From Azonexaceae bacterium (GTDB lineage: Bacteria > Pseudomonadota > Gammaproteobacteria > Burkholderiales > Rhodocyclaceae), in contig JAAXVL010000015.1 in NCBI GenBank assembly GCA_013335535.1, positions 1-64,000 on the forward strand: a DNA stretch of 64,000 bases, given 5' to 3'. Numbering within the stretch: the first letter of the stretch is position 1; every line of letters starts with the position of its first letter. Shown piece by piece: positions 36,609 through 46,114 of the stretch. Both the position numbers and the translations under genes were made by a program. The notes beneath the pieces were generated by a model. That model ran no database searches and was not told where the DNA came from. It was given only the letters and a program-made list of their open reading frames with translations.

Positions 36609-38369
36609 ATGCCTAAACGCCTAGTATCGCTCGTTGTTTCCATCGTTTTGCTTGCCAGTTGCGCTACGCCACCACCTCTAGTGAGCAGCATACGCGGCGA
36701 TTTTAGTCATACCAAAAAATATCTATCCTGGCTGATCGAGCGTGAAATGGCGCAAAACGAGATCACCGGCATCAGCATCGCGCTGGTCGATGACCAGGAA
36801 ACAATCTGGCAGCAAGGCTTCGGCTTCGCTGACCTGGAAAACAAAGTCGCTGCCACACCGGATACGGTGTATCGCGCCGGTTCCATCGCCAAAGTCTTTA
36901 CGGCAGCTGCAGCCATGCAATTGTCCGAGCAGGGAAAACTTGATATTGACCAGCCACTGGCCAAGGCCCTGCCCGAGTTCTCCATCCGCACCCGCTTTCC
37001 AAACGCAGCCCCGGTGACACCGCGCAACATCATGTGTCACCACTCTGGGCTGCCATCAAATTTCCTGCAAGGACTGTTCGTCCGGGAACCTGACCGATTC
37101 GAATCGGTTGTTGCCAACATTCGTGACGAATACCAAGCATTCCCGCCGAACTACGTTTTTTCCTATTCGAATCTTGGCATGGCGCTGCTCGGAGCAGCGG
37201 TTCAAAAGGTAAGCGGCGAACCCTTCGACGCCTACATGGCGCGCCGCCTCTTCCTGCCAATGGGCATGACTCAGAGCAGTTTCGTACCCCGCCCGATCGC
37301 CAAGGCCTATGACCGGAACAAGGAAATCGAAGTCTTTTCGCTGCGTGACATGCCCGCAGCAAATCTGCTAAGCAACGTCGTTGATCTCAGCCAGTTCATG
37401 AAAATGCAATTCGCCGATGGAAAATCCGGTGAAAACCAAATTCTTTCGGCTGCTTCAGCCCACGAAATGGTTCGCATCCAGAACAAGAGTTTCCCGATGA
37501 CCTTCGGCCAATACGTCGGCCTAGGCTGGATGATGAGCGGCATCGACGTACCCGGCGGTGGCACTGTTGCCAGCCATGGCGGGTCACTTCCTGACTCTCA
37601 CAGTATGCTGGCGATTCTGCCGGAGCATAAACTGGGCGTCGTTATCCTGTCCAATTCGTCTTCATCCCACGTTGCCGTCTCGAAGATCGCTGCCGAAGCA
37701 CTGCGTCTGATGCTTGAGGCCAAGACAGGCATTCGCAAGGATGCAACACCACCGGTGAGAGCGGCAGAACGCGCACCGACTGCCGATGAACTGCGAGAAT
37801 TCAACGGTAATTTTGACACCATGGTTGGTCTGGCCAGAATCAGCACCAAAGATGGCCAGATTGACGCCGAAGCAGCCGGCCATCAGTTCCGGCTGACACC
37901 TCACGAAGATGGCTTATTTACGATCAAATATCGCCTCTTCGGCATGATGGCTGTGCGCGTTGGCGCATTCGAGGACATTCGCCTGTCAATGGCCAATGTC
38001 GACGGACGGCAGATCATCGTGGGTAGAATCGGCGCTGAATCGCTGATCTTTGGCGAAAAACTGAAACCAACAACGATACCCGAAGGTTTTTGGAAAAATC
38101 TTGGCCATTACGAGATCGTCGGCAAAATCGACGGCCCCACTCCAGACAAACTACTTCTCAGAGAAGACAATGGCCTGCTTGTCGGCGAAGCGCACTTCCC
38201 CGAGTTTCCCGACCTCCTCCTGCGCATCGCCTTTCATGCCGTATCCGACAACGAAGTGGTCACGGCAGGCCTGGGCACTGGTCGTGGCGACACCCTGCGA
38301 CTGATTGGTGCCGGAGACGAAGCCATGCTGGGCTTTTCTGGAATTCAACTACGCAAGAAACTGAACTAG
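36609..38369 (+). CDS. Beta-lactamase-fold serine hydrolase, lipoprotein
   Basis: 586 residues. Lipoprotein signal with lipobox LLASC (C at 18). Class C beta-lactamase/DD-peptidase fold: SxxK in GSIAKVFTA (S93), YSN in FSYSNLG (about 183), HGG in SHGGSLP (about 322). The C-terminal ~200 residues are a beta-rich domain of the type found in this group. Likely an esterase or peptidase in the periplasm; antibiotic resistance is not implied. The acyl carrier protein gene starts two bases after the stop. Confidence 0.85.
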   Translation: MPKRLVSLVVSIVLLASCATPPPLVSSIRGDFSHTKKYLSWLIEREMAQNEITGISIALVDDQETIWQQGFGFADLENKVAATPDTVYRAGSIAKVFTAAAAMQLSEQGKLDIDQPLAKALPEFSIRTRFPNAAPVTPRNIMCHHSGLPSNFLQGLFVREPDRFESVVANIRDEYQAFPPNYVFSYSNLGMALLGAAVQKVSGEPFDAYMARRLFLPMGMTQSSFVPRPIAKAYDRNKEIEVFSLRDMPAANLLSNVVDLSQFMKMQFADGKSGENQILSAASAHEMVRIQNKSFPMTFGQYVGLGWMMSGIDVPGGGTVASHGGSLPDSHSMLAILPEHKLGVVILSNSSSSHVAVSKIAAEALRLMLEAKTGIRKDATPPVRAAERAPTADELREFNGNFDTMVGLARISTKDGQIDAEAAGHQFRLTPHEDGLFTIKYRLFGMMAVRVGAFEDIRLSMANVDGRQIIVGRIGAESLIFGEKLKPTTIPEGFWKNLGHYEIVGKIDGPTPDKLLLREDNGLLVGEAHFPEFPDLLLRIAFHAVSDNEVVTAGLGTGRGDTLRLIGAGDEAMLGFSGIQLRKKLN

Positions 38370-38371
38370 AA

Positions 38372-38641
38372 ATGAACAATCTGCATCAAGAACTAAAGGC
38401 ATTCATCATCGAGACGATGAATCTTGAAGACATCACACCTGCAAACATTGACGACGATACCCTGCTATTTTCCGATGATGGACTGGGGCTTGATTCGATC
38501 GATGCATTGGAGCTTGTTCTGGGATTGAAGAAAAAATACGGCGTCGTTATCGAGGCCAACGACGAGGCATCTCGTCAGCACCTTCGCTCCGTGTCGGCGC
38601 TGGCCAACATGATTGAAAATCATCGCGCCCATACTGGTTGA
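38372..38641 (+). CDS. Acyl carrier protein
   Basis: 89 residues from ATG 38372. The 4'-phosphopantetheine serine lies in LGLDSIDALEL; the N-terminal LKAFIIETMNLEDITPANID and DDTLLF are those of the ACP-like proteins next to lipid or aryl-polyene genes. This is not the housekeeping ACP (no fab genes nearby). Only two bases separate it from the serine hydrolase, so a shared substrate is plausible but unproven. Confidence 0.85.
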   Translation: MNNLHQELKAFIIETMNLEDITPANIDDDTLLFSDDGLGLDSIDALELVLGLKKKYGVVIEANDEASRQHLRSVSALANMIENHRAHTG

Positions 38642-38665
38642 TAAAAAGCCCTTCCACAAAAAATA

Positions 38666-38685
38666 ACGGCACCTACTGGTGCCGT
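38666..38685. terminator. Bidirectional terminator, acp / PEP-CTERM gene
   Basis: ACGGCACC, loop TACT, GGTGCCGT: a perfect eight-pair stem. On the minus strand it is followed by TATTTTTTG, a good terminator for the PEP-CTERM gene; on the plus strand only TTCTTC follows. Confidence 0.75.
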
Positions 38686-38710
38686 TCTTCAAATGAGGCG
38701 TCGTGCAATT

Positions 38711-39499
38711 TCAGGTCTTGCGCACTTTCCGCATTCGAATCATTCCAAACAATCCCAAACCAAGTAAAGCCAGCGACCCTGGCTCTGGCACATTATTGCT
38801 ATTGCCACCACCTCCGCACTGAGTTGACTGTGCGACTCCGGTATTTGCTGTCGCACAACCGCCGACGGACGCTAGCTTAAACGCATCATTGTTGCCACTT
38901 GTTCCGGACAGCGACGCACCAATCAGCCAATATGATGAATAGGTATTATTGGCGAAGGTAGGCGCATACGAACTTGATGTGCCAACACTTGCAATCGTGA
39001 TCCAACTGGAGGGCAAACTACTCCACGATGAGAGACCCGACAGCGTCGGCGCATCTGAGCCAGTGTAGGCCAAGACAGTGTAGCCAGCATCATAACCTTT
39101 AGAGGTTCCAATATAGCTGAACCCAGCCGATTGCAGATTGACTGCCCCACCCACGAACGACAGCAAAACCATTTCCTGTCGGACGTTGTTGTCGATAGCG
39201 TGCCATGGCTCTGAGCTATCCCCAGAATCCGCACCAGTAGTACCAAGGTCGTCTTTGTTAACGATCCCAAGACCAGGCCAGCTAGTCAGAGTCTGCAATT
39301 CCAAAGTATTTGAAGAGCCAGCCGTATTCGCCCACCCTTGGGCTGTCACTGTTGTCGCAGTTCCAGTCGCACTTGCAGAACCACCACCTGCCACCGAGCC
39401 TGTTCCCAAAGTCCACGAAGTCCAAGTTGTCGTGGCTGTGGCAACGCCAGACAAAGCCAGCGAAACACACAGCACCAAGACTTTCTTAACATTTTTCAT
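38711..39499 (-). CDS. PEP-CTERM surface protein
   Basis: 262 residues from ATG 39499, with GGAGCG ahead. Signal peptide 1-23, then a Ser/Thr/Gly-rich beta domain (TTTWTSWTLGTGSVAGGGSASATGTATT) and a PEP-CTERM tail from about 236: VPEPGSLALLGLGLFG then basic residues. Two cysteines lie just before the tail. The function of the body is unknown; it is likely exosortase-sorted. It precedes prsT on the opposite side of a 144-base gap. Confidence 0.8.
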   Translation of the reverse strand: MKNVKKVLVLCVSLALSGVATATTTWTSWTLGTGSVAGGGSASATGTATTVTAQGWANTAGSSNTLELQTLTSWPGLGIVNKDDLGTTGADSGDSSEPWHAIDNNVRQEMVLLSFVGGAVNLQSAGFSYIGTSKGYDAGYTVLAYTGSDAPTLSGLSSWSSLPSSWITIASVGTSSSYAPTFANNTYSSYWLIGASLSGTSGNNDAFKLASVGGCATANTGVAQSTQCGGGGNSNNVPEPGSLALLGLGLFGMIRMRKVRKT

Positions 39500-39643
39500 T
39501 TTACGCTCCGCCGAAGAAACCACTGTTGCCCTGTATAAAGCAAGAACCAAACCATATTAAAATAACCAGTTACATCAATATCTTACAATTATCCCCTGTG
39601 GATCGAGAAAACATCTGTAAAAGAAATCGACACTTTTTATCGG

Positions 39644-42499
39644 TTATATGCCAAGTTCGAGCTTAAGCTGGCGTAGCAATTCGGGTTCAATGGCATTGGG
39701 TCGGCCAGATGAACTAAGCACTACCATCATTTCCTCGCGCGCCTCTTGTTTGCGCCCTGCTTTGGCCAATGCAAAAGATAAATGAAACCGAATATCCACA
39801 CTCTCCGGATCGCGTAATCGCGCCTCACGGAGGTAGCGCAAACCTTGATCGATCTGGCCTTTAGTCACCAGTATCCAGCCGAGTGTATCGGCGTAAGCTG
39901 GATTTACTGGCGCTAGTTTTACTGCGCGCTCCGCAATCACTTGCGCCTCTACTTCTTTCATCTGAAATAAAAGCGACGCAAAATTGTTCAACGACGCGGC
40001 ATCGTCGGGATCCATTGCAATTACTTTACGATAGGTCTGCTTCGCTGCTGCGAATTGACCTGAACGGTGCCGAACTTCTGCCAGCACCTTCTGCACCAAT
40101 TTGTCGGACGGGTGCTTGGAAATCCAACCTTCAAGTAGCGAAGTCGCTTTTGCAGGCTCTCCTGCAGCTAAATAGGCTCGTCCAAGCGCTAGCACATTCT
40201 CCGTGCTGCTCTGCCGAGCCAGAGCCTTCTGGTAGCTATTTATTGCAGACTGGAACTGATTGCGTGACATTGCCAAGTTTGCTGCGGTAATTACAGCCTC
40301 GATGGATTCGGGGTGCTTGGCCATTAGGTTCTTTAGCGCAGCATCCGCCTTGGCTGCATCACCACGCGCGGATTCAACTTGAACAGCCAACGCCAGTGCG
40401 GCGACATCCTCCGGACTCCCTTGAAGAGCCTTGTAAACGCTATAGGAGGCGCCCTCCGGGTTACCTGCCGCCAGTTGCAAGCGGGCAATGGAAACTTGAG
40501 CACGGGGGTCGAACTCTGCCAATCTTGTTGCTGCACTTAGAATCGTTTTCGCGTTATTGGCATCGCCGTTGGCCAGATAAGTCCGGGCGAGAGCAATTTG
40601 TACTTGAAGATTGGATGAGTATTTTCCAGACAGATCCTTGGCGGCAGCCAATGCCAGGTCTGGCTTTCGCTGTCTGAGGTGGAGTTCGATCAGAGCCAAA
40701 CCGGGCGTCGGATCCGAGCGCTGAACCTCGTTTGCTTTCGTTAGATACCTGACTGCATCGGCATTCATCCCGGCTCGCTGCTCAAGCTTTCCGAATTCGA
40801 ACAGGACTTGAGGATCATTGCCATTAGCTTTGAGGAGCACATTCAGGCGGCGCCTGCCTTCGTCATAATTCTTTTCGCTGGCATCAAGGCGGGCTAGATT
40901 AAGAACTGCAGGAACAAACGACGGATCCTTGGCCAATACTTGGCCATAAACAGCGCGGGCGCCAGTATTGTCCCCTGCGGCTACCTTGAGCGAAGCCAAC
41001 AAATTGAGTGCTGTAAGGTTTGTGGAATCCCGCTTGACCATGACATCGGCCACTTTCATGGCCTTTTCAGTTTTTCCTTGCCGCATGTATAACATCGCCA
41101 GTGCGATTCCAGCCTGGGTATCAGCCGGGTTAGCCGCAAAGGCCTTTTCAAGGTTTCCCAAGCCTTTTTCAGTCTGCCCTGCACCCAACTGACTGAACGC
41201 GAGTGAGCGGGTCATCTGCGGCGAACCAGTCTTGGCTGCCTGCTCAAGAAGGCTGCTCGCCTGCGCATACCGACGCTGAGCCAGGTTGACTGACCCAAGC
41301 ATAAACATTACCTGAGGATCTTCTGGCAGTGCTCGCTGAAGCGAGTCGAGTATTGGTTGAGCACGCCCGTAGTCTTTCGACTCTACATAGATCGAAGCCA
41401 AAAGTTTCTTTGCACCCAAATTCGTTGGATTGCGAGATAACAGGCTATCAAGATACTCGCGAGATTTCTGCTGATTTCCCAAATCGTAATGTGCCAACGC
41501 ACCGGCCATAAGCAGTTGCTCTCGTCGCGCCAACCATGCCGGTGGCAAGGCATCGATGGTACGCGTAACCTCTTTCAGTGCCTCGGAAGTGGCGGCCTGA
41601 TCGCCTTGTTTTTGAGCCAGCACGGCACGAAGATAAGCGGCACGAGGGTCGTCGTCAGAAATGGCCTTCAGAAAATCGAGATCTTTTCGAGCATCACCAT
41701 CGCGTTTCAGATCAATCAACAAGGCAGCGCGTGCGACGCGAGAGTCGATGTGCTTTGGCGTAATGGAGATTGCCTTGTCATAAGCCGCCAGAGCATTCTT
41801 GGCATCAAATACGGCATGATGCACTGAAGCCTTTGCATTCCAGGATAGCGCATTGCCAGGGGCCAATTCGACCGCTTTTTCAGCTTGCTCCCGCGCTTGG
41901 TCGATGCGCTTTGCCGCCAGGAGCATCGGTACCTCTGCAATAAGCGGCAAGGCTGATCGCGGATCGATAGATCTTGCCTGATCCCAGCTTTGCTTGGCCT
42001 GGCTGGCATTGCCGGCTTCCATATAGGCGTTGCCGCGCATCGTCAACACTTCAACCTGCAACGCCGGAGACAGGCCCGATGCGGATATCCTATCGATTAC
42101 CGCCTCTGGGCGCCCCAAGGCGAGATAGACCTGCCCGAGTGGAAGAGCAACCTCTCCACGGTTGACGCCTTGTTTGAGCGCCTCTTCGAAGGCAGCTTCA
42201 GCACCTTTCAGATCGCCATTCTTGAGTAAAGCTTTGCCGAGCAAGAGGTGCGCTGCAAGCATCTTCGAGTCTTGCTGCAAAGCATTCTTCAACTGAATGA
42301 CCGCCGCAGGCATTTCGTTTTTTTCGTACCGCCTCAGCGCATCTTCGTAATAGCTTGATGCCTTTTCCGGTGTTGCGACAGCGCTCGCAGATATAGCCAT
42401 GCCGAAAACGAATGCTGCAGAGACTCGCAGGGCAAAACGGTTGCCGCGCGGCTCCGAAAATTGCGAAGCCTGCTGACAGAAAAATATTTGGGAAGTCAT
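39644..42499 (-). CDS. prsT: PEP-CTERM system TPR protein PrsT
   Basis: 951 residues. Signal-like N-terminus (to about 43), then TPR repeats throughout, about 20 units of 34 residues (for example EKASSYYEDALRRYEKNEMPAAVIQLKNAL). This fits the XrtA/PEP-CTERM system protein PrsT in length and in the KNALQQD and GRPNA-type features near the ends. It is thought to act in exopolysaccharide or surface-protein handling alongside exosortase; the exosortase is not in this window. Confidence 0.82.
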   Translation of the reverse strand: MTSQIFFCQQASQFSEPRGNRFALRVSAAFVFGMAISASAVATPEKASSYYEDALRRYEKNEMPAAVIQLKNALQQDSKMLAAHLLLGKALLKNGDLKGAEAAFEEALKQGVNRGEVALPLGQVYLALGRPEAVIDRISASGLSPALQVEVLTMRGNAYMEAGNASQAKQSWDQARSIDPRSALPLIAEVPMLLAAKRIDQAREQAEKAVELAPGNALSWNAKASVHHAVFDAKNALAAYDKAISITPKHIDSRVARAALLIDLKRDGDARKDLDFLKAISDDDPRAAYLRAVLAQKQGDQAATSEALKEVTRTIDALPPAWLARREQLLMAGALAHYDLGNQQKSREYLDSLLSRNPTNLGAKKLLASIYVESKDYGRAQPILDSLQRALPEDPQVMFMLGSVNLAQRRYAQASSLLEQAAKTGSPQMTRSLAFSQLGAGQTEKGLGNLEKAFAANPADTQAGIALAMLYMRQGKTEKAMKVADVMVKRDSTNLTALNLLASLKVAAGDNTGARAVYGQVLAKDPSFVPAVLNLARLDASEKNYDEGRRRLNVLLKANGNDPQVLFEFGKLEQRAGMNADAVRYLTKANEVQRSDPTPGLALIELHLRQRKPDLALAAAKDLSGKYSSNLQVQIALARTYLANGDANNAKTILSAATRLAEFDPRAQVSIARLQLAAGNPEGASYSVYKALQGSPEDVAALALAVQVESARGDAAKADAALKNLMAKHPESIEAVITAANLAMSRNQFQSAINSYQKALARQSSTENVLALGRAYLAAGEPAKATSLLEGWISKHPSDKLVQKVLAEVRHRSGQFAAAKQTYRKVIAMDPDDAASLNNFASLLFQMKEVEAQVIAERAVKLAPVNPAYADTLGWILVTKGQIDQGLRYLREARLRDPESVDIRFHLSFALAKAGRKQEAREEMMVVLSSSGRPNAIEPELLRQLKLELGI

Positions 42500-42534
42500 C
42501 GTGGTTTAAACGTTTTGTTGAACGGAATGGCTTG

Positions 42535-42557
42535 GCGGGAAAAATGGCCGAAAAATA
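42535..42557 (+). repeat. Possible half copy of the dispersed repeat
   Basis: GCGGGAAAAATGGCCGAAAA then ATA matches the A-tract half of the repeat (compare 56297-56318). The CCACGGTCAAC half is absent. It is intergenic, ahead of prsT. Confidence 0.4.
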
Positions 42558-42666
42558 CCTATTCCAATACTAGCGACCTCGGGCAATCACCTGATGTGCG
42601 TTATTTCACGAACGTAAACCGATAGCATGAATGATTTGACGATCGGACAGAGAACAGCCTTAGATA

Positions 42667-43335
42667 CTATCGAATCTCGATGCTGACCGTTTTCCCCGAC
42701 TTACCACCAGCCCTGCGGATCAATTCTGCGATGTCCGTGTTGTTGACTCGATTCGCAATATCAAGCGCCGTTTCACCGCTATCGACAGTCCGCGCGAGAT
42801 CAGCCTTGCTGGCGATCAGAAGTTGCACAACATCGATGTGCCCACCGCGCGAGGCGGCGATGAGTGGGGTTGTGCCGTTTTCCGAAGCCAGATTTACGTC
42901 CGCACCAGCCTTGATCAGCATTTTTGCGATCTCGAGATGACCGCTGAACGCCGCATAGGCCAGTGGCGTCCAGCCTTGCATATTGACCGCTGCACCGCCG
43001 GCCAACAACAACTCGACCACTTTCTGGTGACCACGAAAGGCTGCCAGACGAAGGGCGGTATCGCCAGCCGCATTGCGAGCATTGAGCTTGGCGCGGTTTC
43101 GGATCAGGAAATCGACCGTTTCGGCATGGCCATCACGAGCCGCCAGCATCAACAGCGTGTTGCCGTCGATATCGGTGGTATCGAGAGATGCCCCCTTGGC
43201 AGCAAGCTGTGTCATCTCGCGGACATCACCCATCTTGGCAGCGGTGATCAAATCATCATAGGTTGCAGCAAAAGCGAATAGCGGAAGCGCAAAAGCCATT
43301 GCCACGGTCAACCGGAATTTTTGGCTAATTTTCAT
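42667..43335 (-). CDS. Secreted ankyrin-repeat protein
   Basis: 222 residues. Signal peptide about 1-23, partly encoded by the dispersed repeat (MKISQKFRLTV). Then about five ankyrin repeats (GNTLLMLAARDGHAETVDFLI, DTALRLAAFRGHQKVVELLL and so on). Periplasmic or secreted; partner unknown. Its ATG overlaps the tatD stop (ATGA), so it is translationally tied to the mltG-tmk-holB-pilZ-tatD operon. Confidence 0.85.
   Translation of the reverse strand: MKISQKFRLTVAMAFALPLFAFAATYDDLITAAKMGDVREMTQLAAKGASLDTTDIDGNTLLMLAARDGHAETVDFLIRNRAKLNARNAAGDTALRLAAFRGHQKVVELLLAGGAAVNMQGWTPLAYAAFSGHLEIAKMLIKAGADVNLASENGTTPLIAASRGGHIDVVQLLIASKADLARTVDSGETALDIANRVNNTDIAELIRRAGGKSGKTVSIEIR
43302..43335 (+). repeat. 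Dispersed ~35-bp repeat, copy 6
   Basis: CCACGGTCAACCGGAATTTT, then TGGCTAATTTTCAT. The opposite strand encodes the first eleven residues of the ankyrin protein, including its ATG. Confidence 0.85.
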
Positions 43336-44105
43336 ATCCGCCTCGCGTATTTGAACAATGAAAAGAAATTATCGGTCGTTGCCTGATGCACCGCATCGAC
43401 GCTTATCGAGCGCAGCCTGCCGATTTCTTCAGCGACATATCGCACATAGGCCGGCTCGTTCGGTTTGCCGCGATACGGAGTCGGTGCCAGATAGGGCGAA
43501 TCGGTTTCAACAAGAAGGCGGTCGAGCGGGCATTTCTGCGCCACTTCCTTGACGATGGCCGCGTTCTTGAAGGTAACGATCCCCGAAAACGAGAGGTAGA
43601 ACCCGAGATCAAGTGCCAGTCGGGCAATATCCCAGTTTTCGGTGAAGCAATGCATGACCCCACCCACAGCATTGGCGCCCTCTTCTTTCAGGACGCGTAG
43701 CGTATCTACTGCTGAGTCACGGGTATGCACAACCAGCGGCTTGTCACATCGTTTGGCTGCACGAATGTGGGTGCGGAAGCGGTCGCGCTGCCACTCAGGC
43801 TTGTCCTTCTGCCAATAATAATCGAGACCAGTTTCGCCGATCGCAATCACTTTCGGATGCGCTGCAAGCCCCAGAAGCCTCTCTTCATCAGGCTCTTCGA
43901 CGTCGGTATATTCAGGATGGACGCCGACCGTGGCGTAGAGTTGTTCATGCTGCTCTGCCAGAGCGATCACTTGTGGAAAGTCTTCGAGATTGACGCCAAT
44001 GCAGACTGCCAGACCAACCTGATTTTCCTGCATACGCTGCAGGACATCCGGCATGCGATTGGCCAGATCGGGAAAATCGAGGTGACAGTGGGAGTCGACC
44101 AGCAT
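43332..44105 (-). CDS. TatD-family metal-dependent hydrolase
   Basis: 257 residues from ATG 44105; a TTG nine bases ahead would add three residues. Metal-site motifs VDSHCHLDF, IGETGLDYYW, VVHTRDS, GVMHCFTE and ETDSPYLAP all present. YcfH/TatD group: a nuclease acting on DNA or DNA-repair intermediates. The operon tmk-holB-pilZ-tatD order is common in proteobacteria. Confidence 0.93.
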   Translation of the reverse strand: MLVDSHCHLDFPDLANRMPDVLQRMQENQVGLAVCIGVNLEDFPQVIALAEQHEQLYATVGVHPEYTDVEEPDEERLLGLAAHPKVIAIGETGLDYYWQKDKPEWQRDRFRTHIRAAKRCDKPLVVHTRDSAVDTLRVLKEEGANAVGGVMHCFTENWDIARLALDLGFYLSFSGIVTFKNAAIVKEVAQKCPLDRLLVETDSPYLAPTPYRGKPNEPAYVRYVAEEIGRLRSISVDAVHQATTDNFFSLFKYARRI

Positions 44106-44114
44106 GCCGGCCAA

Positions 44115-44477
44115 TCAAAGGGTATGGGTGGGACGGGCCGACTGCATGACGCCGCCGAGCAGGCCCTCGATCTTGCGCCGGGCTTCCTGACCGCTTTCGT
44201 CATTATTGAAGTGCACGCCGATTCCCTGTGCCCGGCCATTCTGGGCGCCGGCAGGAGTAATCCAGACAACGGTACCGGCAATTGGCAGCTTGGCCGGGTC
44301 ATCCATCAGCGACAGCAGCATGAAGACTTCATCACCAATGGTGTAACTGCGAGTCGTCGGAATGAAGATGCCGCCGCTACGCAGATGTGGCATGAACGCG
44401 GCGTAAAGCGCAGATTTCGAATTGATATTCAGCGAGAGAACGCTTGGACGCTGCGGAGCGGGTTTTGCTTCACTCAT
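44115..44477 (-). CDS. pilZ: PilZ-domain protein, type IV pilus
   Basis: 120 residues. LRSGGIFIPTTRSYTIGDEVFMLLSLMDDP, GTVVWITPAG, and GIGVHF are those of the type IV pilus protein PilZ, which lacks the RxxxR c-di-GMP motif; no RxxxR is seen here. It works with PilF/PilB-type ATPases and FimX. Confidence 0.92.
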   Translation of the reverse strand: MSEAKPAPQRPSVLSLNINSKSALYAAFMPHLRSGGIFIPTTRSYTIGDEVFMLLSLMDDPAKLPIAGTVVWITPAGAQNGRAQGIGVHFNNDESGQEARRKIEGLLGGVMQSARPTHTL

Positions 44478-44483
44478 CGTTGA

Positions 44484-45503
44484 TCAATTGGCAAACAGAG
44501 CTCGATAATCCAGAAAAATACCTTCCAGGAAGAGGCGCGCGTTGAGCGGTTGCTCGGCCTCCTGGCGACGTGTAATCAGGGCCCGATAGGACTGAATCAG
44601 GCGTGCAGGCGGAATCATATCAGCCAAGCCTGAAATAATGGCCTGTTGCGGCAGAAAATATCGGACAGGCAGGCCATTTCTGGCAAGTGTCAGATCGACC
44701 ATCCATTTCTGCAAAGCCTCGATGACATGCTTAAGGGCAAGCTTCCCTTTGCTATCCTTGACCGCTTTTTCGAGTTCGGCAGCGATTGCCAGCGGGTCAC
44801 CCTTGCGGCCGGCGCCCAATCGTGTCGCCAGCAACTCCAGCCACGCCCCCTGCCCGGATGCGGCAAGCTCCAACGCCAGCCCGGGCGAACCACCCGCCAG
44901 CGCCAACCAACGTTCAGCCTGGGCAACGCCTTCGTCAGCCAAAACCTTCTCCGCAAGCTTCATCGAAGGCACCGGAACCGGCACGACCTGACAACGGCTG
45001 CGAATGGTCGGAAGCAAACGCATTGGCTCACTCGAAACCATTAAAAACAAGGTATCTGGCGCAGGTTCTTCAAGTGTTTTAAGAAGTGAGTTTGCCGTGC
45101 TGCGATTCATTGCCTCGGTGGGATTAACGAGAATGATGCGCAACCCGCCACGGTGGGTGCCAATGTTGAAAAACTCATCGAGCCCACGCACCTGATCGAT
45201 GGTTATCTGCTGGCTGGGCTTCTTCTTTCCGTCTTCGAGCTCAGCCTCTCCACCAAGCGCATCAGGTTGGAGCAGACGAAAATCAGGATGGTTACCCTGC
45301 TCGAACCAGTTGCAGGCCAGGCACTTTCCGCAGGCAAGCCCATCAATCGATGGCGACTCACAGAGCAGACTGGCCGCAAAACGCCTTGCCAGCTCATATT
45401 TCCCCAAACCTTTTTGGCCAACCAGCAACAGCGAATGCGGCAACTGAGTTCGTCTTGCCTGCAGTCCTGACCAGACCTTCGAATGAAGATCAATAACGTT
45501 CAT
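44484..45503 (-). CDS. holB: DNA polymerase III delta-prime subunit HolB
   Basis: 339 residues from ATG 45503, overlapping the tmk stop (ATGA). Clamp-loader AAA+ fold: [19 protein letters not shown], zinc cysteines C-x8-C-x2-C in the [19 protein letters not shown] stretch, [21 protein letters not shown] and TIRSRCQ. Part of the replication clamp loader. Confidence 0.94.
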   Translation of the reverse strand: MNVIDLHSKVWSGLQARRTQLPHSLLLVGQKGLGKYELARRFAASLLCESPSIDGLACGKCLACNWFEQGNHPDFRLLQPDALGGEAELEDGKKKPSQQITIDQVRGLDEFFNIGTHRGGLRIILVNPTEAMNRSTANSLLKTLEEPAPDTLFLMVSSEPMRLLPTIRSRCQVVPVPVPSMKLAEKVLADEGVAQAERWLALAGGSPGLALELAASGQGAWLELLATRLGAGRKGDPLAIAAELEKAVKDSKGKLALKHVIEALQKWMVDLTLARNGLPVRYFLPQQAIISGLADMIPPARLIQSYRALITRRQEAEQPLNARLFLEGIFLDYRALFAN

Positions 45504-46114
45504 AAACAATCAACTGAAACAATTTGTTCAAGTTGTTTACGAATATTTTCAATGCTATTTTCAGCGTTCACAACGCGCATTCTGCTTGGGCTAGCGTGTG
45601 CTCTTTCGAGATATGCCTGACGAACACGCTCATGAAAATCGACCCGTTCCTGTTCGAACTTGTCGAGCACCCTGTTGGCCAGGACGATGCGCTCGCGTGC
45701 AACGTCGAGTGGCAGGTCAAAGAGCAGTGTCAGATCCGGTTGCAGGTGCTCATGTACCCAGTGCTCCAGAATCAGAAATTTGGAGCGATCCAGCCCACGG
45801 CCGCCGCCCTGATAAGCGTAGGTTGCATCGCTAAAACGGTCGCAGATCACCCATTCGCCTCGTGCCAGCGCCGGTTCGATCACTTTGGCCAAGTGCTCGC
45901 GCCGAGCGGCAAACATGAGTAACGTTTCAGTTTCCAGGTGCATGGGTTCGTTGAGCAGCATTTCGCGCAACTTTTCGCCCAGCTCGGTACCACCCGGTTC
46001 CCGCGTCACTTGCACGACAATGCCGCGCGCACGCAGCAATTCAGCCAGCCACCCGACGTGACTGCTCTTGCCGGCGCCATCTATACCTTCGAAAGTGATG
46101 AATTTACCTTTCAC
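45500..46114 (-). CDS. tmk: Thymidylate kinase
   Basis: 204 residues. P-loop [44 protein letters not shown]. It phosphorylates dTMP. ATG overlaps the mltG stop. Confidence 0.97.
   Translation of the reverse strand: MKGKFITFEGIDGAGKSSHVGWLAELLRARGIVVQVTREPGGTELGEKLREMLLNEPMHLETETLLMFAARREHLAKVIEPALARGEWVICDRFSDATYAYQGGGRGLDRSKFLILEHWVHEHLQPDLTLLFDLPLDVARERIVLANRVLDKFEQERVDFHERVRQAYLERAHASPSRMRVVNAENSIENIRKQLEQIVSVDCL

Noticed and set aside
39883..40290. Open frames opposite prsT
   Set aside because: No ribosome sites and no family likeness; prsT is continuous across them.
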